This document shows, one piece after another, positions 60,063-64,000 of a stretch of 64,000 nucleotides of DNA; the first letter of the stretch is position 1, and every line of letters starts with the position of its first letter. This stretch comes from Mycogone perniciosa. Taxonomy: Eukaryota > Ascomycota > Sordariomycetes > Hypocreales > Hypocreaceae. Position numbers and translations under genes: made by a program. Location of the stretch: NCBI GenBank assembly GCA_025331125.1, contig JAOALB010000008.1, forward strand, positions 62,001 through 126,000, read 5' to 3'. The notes beneath the pieces are model-generated. The model ran no database searches and had not been told where the DNA came from. It saw nothing but the letters and a program-made list of their open reading frames with translations.

Positions 60063-61383
60063 GATGCAGGGATTGAATTGCGACGGCCCTATGTGTGATG
60101 CTAGCAAGGCACGATATTATTGTTGGGGAGATATCTTTCACCCACTCAACTAAAGGCTGTGAGGGGTCAATGGAGGGTATCTTTTTTTTCCCCTGCTACG
60201 TGGTACGTGCACGGCCCGATTGGCTCTAGCAAAGCAGGTCTCCAGTTGTTGTCGGTCTTGGTACTATTCTTGCTGACACCTTTTTACCTACCTAGGCAGT
60301 TAGTAGCTACAAGTTATCTATCTACCTAGTAGTACTAGCAGTAGCAGTACTATGTACAGAGTACAGAGCATGTATGCTACGGATAGAGGGAGAGGTTGTC
60401 TTACTATCTGCAGGCTAGCGAATCAGTGGTATTCCTGGGCCGATAAACCCAAATGGGTAGGTGGCTTATTAAGTTAATGATTCGTATGGTTCGGAGTATT
60501 AGTCGTGGTAGTCCTGAATTCGTGAGCATAAGCGAGAATCCAAATGCCTAGGATTGATGGATTATTTCGTTCGATGTCTATTAGCAGACAAACTACGGAG
60601 TAAGCGGCACAGAAGGTTCGCTGATAGGTGAGTGGATAGCAAGGCAAGGAGGCCGAGGTTTTTTTTGGTTGCTGATTAATACCAGGCGAGCCGTTGGCAT
60701 CTCCGCTCCGCTCGGCACTACAACTGTTCTCCGGGACGGATTTAACGTACGGAGTGCCTATGAAACAACGGGGGGCGGTTGCATGCCAAGAACACGCCAA
60801 CGTCTGAGCTGGAGCCATCACGGATGCTATTAGATGTCGGTACCCTCCTCTTCTGATATCAGGACGGGTTTTCTGGAGAAGTCCCGGAGACACAGGCAGA
60901 GATAATCGTACGTCTACACGCTTACGCCTTGAATCTTGTCGATCTGATCGGATGTGCAGCGGAGGTCTCTTTATGTGTGGGGGAGCGTTGGTGGAGCGTT
61001 TTTTTCCGGCTGTGCTGACTCTGATGTGGGAATGGAGACAGCGGACGGCGCATTCGTAGGTACTGGTGACATCGTCTGTACATGGCGGAATGGCGTATGT
61101 ATGCTATATATAGGGTCTGGTCTTGATACCCTGTAATTATTAATATTATGGGGTTTGTAAGTCCCTTGTAGGTAGTACTAGTAGTACCTTGAAAAGTGCA
61201 GCGAGCCAAGGCCCAAATCTTCAGCCCTCCGCGCAATTCAACAGTATCTTTTAGCGAAGGAAGCATCCGCCCCGCGGCTCTGGCCTGTCTTTGCGTCTCA
61301 GAAAGCTACAAGTACGAGTACTCGTATAGTACCTATTAGCAGGCAGTGCCTAAGGACCGGCCATTCTTTGCTCATCGATTCCG

Positions 61384-61415
61384 TTCATTCATTCATTCAT
61401 TCATTCATTCATTCA
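61384..61415 (+). repeat. (TTCA)8 microsatellite
   Basis: Eight perfect tandem TTCA units, followed by TCCA-type variants, about 360 bp upstream of the regulator start codon. Confidence 0.9.
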
Positions 61416-61777
61416 TCCATCCATCCCCCAGAAGGGGAGATTTGAGGCACAGAGATCGATCGATATCGAGACGGGCTTTTCTCGCTTTTCGCTTTTCGCC
61501 TTTCGCCCCATAAGGCTCTGGCTTTTGATCCCGTCGCAAAGTCTGTTACGCCTCTTCAGCCTGGGGTCGCCTTCCTCAGAATCCTCCAACGCACTAATAC
61601 TGCGAGCAGCGCAATATTAATCAAACAAACGGCTCGTTCGATCTTCGCAGCCCTCTCCCGCAGCAGCGCTTCTCGCGCCGTTATCGTCACCATCACTGCG
61701 ACGAAAAACTCCATTCTCCCATCGCCATCATCATCACCATCATCGTCTCTACGGAATCGCCCTCTAATCGAAGCGCC

Positions 61778-64000
61778 ATGACCGACTCTTCGGACCAGGG
61801 CTCGTCCTGCAACCCGCTGGGCAAGAGCCCAAGCAATCCCGACGAGAATATGACGCCCCGAGATGCGCCGCTCGACAACTCCAGCGTGCCCAAGCCGAAG
61901 CGCCTTGCGTGCATGATTTGCAGGAAGCGCAAGCTCAAGTGTGATGGAGTGCGGCCCAGCTGTAGCACTTGCTCGAGACTGGGGCATAATTGTGCCTACG
62001 ACGAGCAGCGGAGGAAGAGTGGCCCGAAGCGTGGATATGTCAAGGCGCTGGAGGAACGACTGAGTGAGCGAACGACCTCTTCCTTTGTCCCATCAGTCTC
62101 TTTGTTGGAGAGGGCATGCAGTATTATCGATGAAAGTTGCTGACCGGCTTTTGGCGCAGAACAAGTTGAAACCCTCTTAAAAACTCAGGAACCGCCTACT
62201 ACCAAGAGCGCCACAAAGCCTATGGGGATGCCAATGCCCACCGCCCCTAGCCATCAGTCAAATGGAATCCCACCCGTGCCTGTATCTAACTCCGCCATGG
62301 GCATGAGTGGGGAAGAGCGCTGGAACTTCAACGGCGAGTCGCCTCCTCAGGCGGGGCCTATGGACGACTTCAACTTCAGCACCAACATGGGCATACCGGT
62401 GAACAATATGGGAGGAAACTTTACGTGGGAGATGATTGGTTTGGGACTGGAGGAGCCGCTGCCGCCGCAAGAGACCATCGACGAATTACACCAGATTTAC
62501 TTCGAGAAGGTTCATCCATCCATGCCCATGATACACAGATACCGATATCTCGCGGCTATGAACTTGTATGCGGACCACCGGTCACCCTAACCCCGGGCCC
62601 ATGAATGGTGAATGAAGCTGACTTTTGACTTGCAGGGCCCCAAACCAACGCCCCCCGGTCTGCTTGCGCTATGCCATGTGGACATTGGCGTGCTCCATCT
62701 CAGAGAAGTATACTGATCTCAAAGACCTATTTTATCAGAGGACACGCAAGTACGTCGAGGCCGATTATATCAAGGGATTTGGAGAACACATGGTCTCCGT
62801 GGCTCACTGCCAGACGCACGTCTTGCTGGCCTGCTACGAGATGAAGATGATGTACTTCCCCAGGGCCTGGATCAACACCGGCTCAGCTGTTCGCCTGGCT
62901 CAAATGTAGGTCCCAATGCAATCCTCCCTTCCCTCCTGTGTGAGAGCAATGGTATGCTAATCTGGCCCAGGATCGGGCTGCATCGACTGGATGGAACCGG
63001 TCTGGACGTAAAACAGTGCCTACCGCCACCGAAAGATTGGACCGAACGGGAGGAGCGGCGGCGAACCTTTTGGATGGCATTCTGCGAAGACAGGTACGCC
63101 AGCATTGGCACTGGCTGGCCCATGACGATAGATGAAAGGGACATCATGACGAACCTTCCATCCTCCGAAGAAGCCTTCGACATGAGCCGACCGGAGCAGA
63201 CCCAGACGCTGGAGGAGTGTACAAGTCCATCAGGGGCTGCCAAGCTCTCATCACTTGGTAGCGTTGTCCTCATGGCGTGTCTCTTCGGGCGCAATCTGGT
63301 ACACTTGCACCGACCCGATGAAGATGACGAGAACGACATCAATGGCCCCTTCTGGAAGCGCCATCGACAAATGGACAATATTCTCCTCAACACCTCCCTC
63401 TGCCTCCCCTCTCACCTAAAGCTCCCCGCCGGATTAGGGAACCCTAACATCGTCTTTACCAATATGAGCATCCACACTTCTACAATCTGCTTACACCAAG
63501 CTGCCATCTTCAAGGCAGACAAGTCTAAGGCTCTATCAGCTGTCAGCGCAGAGAGTAAAATTCGCTGCATCACAGCAGCGAACGAGATTGCCAGCGTCAT
63601 GAGGACGATATCCCACATGGACCTGTCATCTGTAAGTACTCTCTTTATCCATCGAAGAGATGACGTTGATAATGGCAGCTGCTGACAAGCCTTGGACTTC
63701 AGATGAACCCCTTCATTGCATTCTGTCTCTACGTATCTGCCCGAGTGTTTATTCAATATCTTAAGAGTAAACCTGATGACGCCCAGACGATTGACAGCCT
63801 GCGGTTCCTCATCTCGGCGATGAACGCGCTTAAAAGACGCAACCCCCTGACGGAATCCTTCCTTGTCCAGCTAGAGGTGGATTTCGAGGTACTGGCCGCG
63901 AAGATTCCCAGGTTGAGACACGTATTTCCTCATCCCGACGATAGTGTAAGTCCCTCTGCCATAGAATTCGGGAGCAATATTTCTGACATGGCACAGTCCG
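61778..64000 (+). CDS. Zn2Cys6 transcription factor with fungal-specific regulatory domain (partial, runs off the right edge)
   Basis: Exons visible are 61778-62063, 62160-62565, 62636-62905, 62971-63631, 63703-63945 and the start of a sixth at 63997. The binuclear cluster CMICRKRKLKCDGVRPSC with STCSRLGHNC follows a disordered N-terminus (about residues 46-73), and a linker and short coiled coil (YVKALEERLKQVETLLKTQE) come next. The fungal transcription-factor middle domain spans from about NFTWEMIGLGLEEPLPPQET through MIHRYRYLAAMNLAPNQRPP and WTLACSISEKYTDL to GLHRLDGTGLD and beyond. Such proteins bind CGG-type DNA sites in the nucleus, usually as dimers, and regulate metabolism or development. 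The target pathway is not evident, and neighbours give no clue. The C-terminus lies beyond the window. Confidence 0.88.

Larger units (their letters stand above)
59617..61777. other. Intergenic region between TEX1 and the Zn2Cys6 regulator gene
   Basis: About 2.2 kb. It contains a stretch rich in TAG/TAC triplets (about 59698-60062), TACTCCGTA/TACGGAGTA copies near 59745 and 60590, and a TTCA microsatellite at 61384-61415. The last few hundred bases are a pyrimidine-rich presumed promoter and leader. No gene is recognised. Confidence 0.5.

Overview
The window is nuclear DNA of a filamentous ascomycete (Pezizomycotina). It is most likely a sordariomycete, probably Hypocreales, but the species cannot be named from sequence alone. 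The evidence is: many short spliceosomal introns (mostly 50-100 bp, GT...AG, with CTAAC or CTGAC branch-point-like motifs); fungus-restricted families (DUF2406, a Zn2Cys6 regulator, a GH20 hexosaminidase, a CYP52-clade P450); and wide, gene-free, microsatellite-bearing intergenic regions. No tRNA, rRNA, CRISPR array or intact transposon was found.

Layout, left to right. At 0.2-1.2 kb (-) lies a MYND-finger gene with an in-frame stop and a frameshift, so it is probably a pseudogene. A Myb/SANT-like protein follows at 4.4-5.2 kb (+). Next come the FUN30-type SNF2 remodeller (6.9-10.1, -), VMA21 (10.6-11.1, +) and a DUF2406 protein (11.7-13.2, -). A gene-poor stretch of about 4.9 kb precedes ribosomal protein eL33 (18.1-18.7, -), which carries a 10-nt exon. 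Glucose-6-phosphate dehydrogenase (21.0-22.9, +) and Mediator subunit Med14 (23.9-27.4, +) converge on protoporphyrinogen oxidase HEM14 (28.0-30.1, -), followed by the Nab2 poly(A)-RNA-binding protein (30.5-32.1, -). A secreted beta-N-acetylhexosaminidase (34.5-36.3, +) and a CYP52-clade P450 (37.5-39.2, +) converge on an ARO8/2-aminoadipate-type aminotransferase (39.5-41.4, -). RIC1 (42.8-46.2, +) and casein kinase II beta (46.8-47.8, +) converge on a DPP1-like PAP2 lipid phosphatase (48.4-49.7, -). Mitochondrial ribosomal protein uL2m (51.9-53.2, -) and a B-type cyclin (54.7-56.4, +) diverge. The THO subunit Tex1 (58.1-59.6, +) and a Zn2Cys6 transcription factor running off the right edge (61.8-64.0, +) finish the window.

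Nearly all genes are conserved housekeeping functions: transcription, chromatin, mRNA export, translation, V-ATPase assembly, haem synthesis, NADPH supply, the cell cycle and Golgi traffic. They do not form a pathway or biosynthetic cluster, and I found no clear undescribed gene system. The most interesting signals are structural. They are a strongly over-represented intergenic 9-mer (TACTCCGTA/TACGGAGTA) and a relative (TACTTCGTA/TACGAAGTA), a long imperfect hairpin inside a TEX1 intron, a GC-AG intron in the uL2m gene, very small coding exons (9, 10, 17 and 21 nt), and the broken MYND gene. Exon boundaries were placed by hand from splice signals, frame continuity and family conservation. All multi-exon models given here join in frame.
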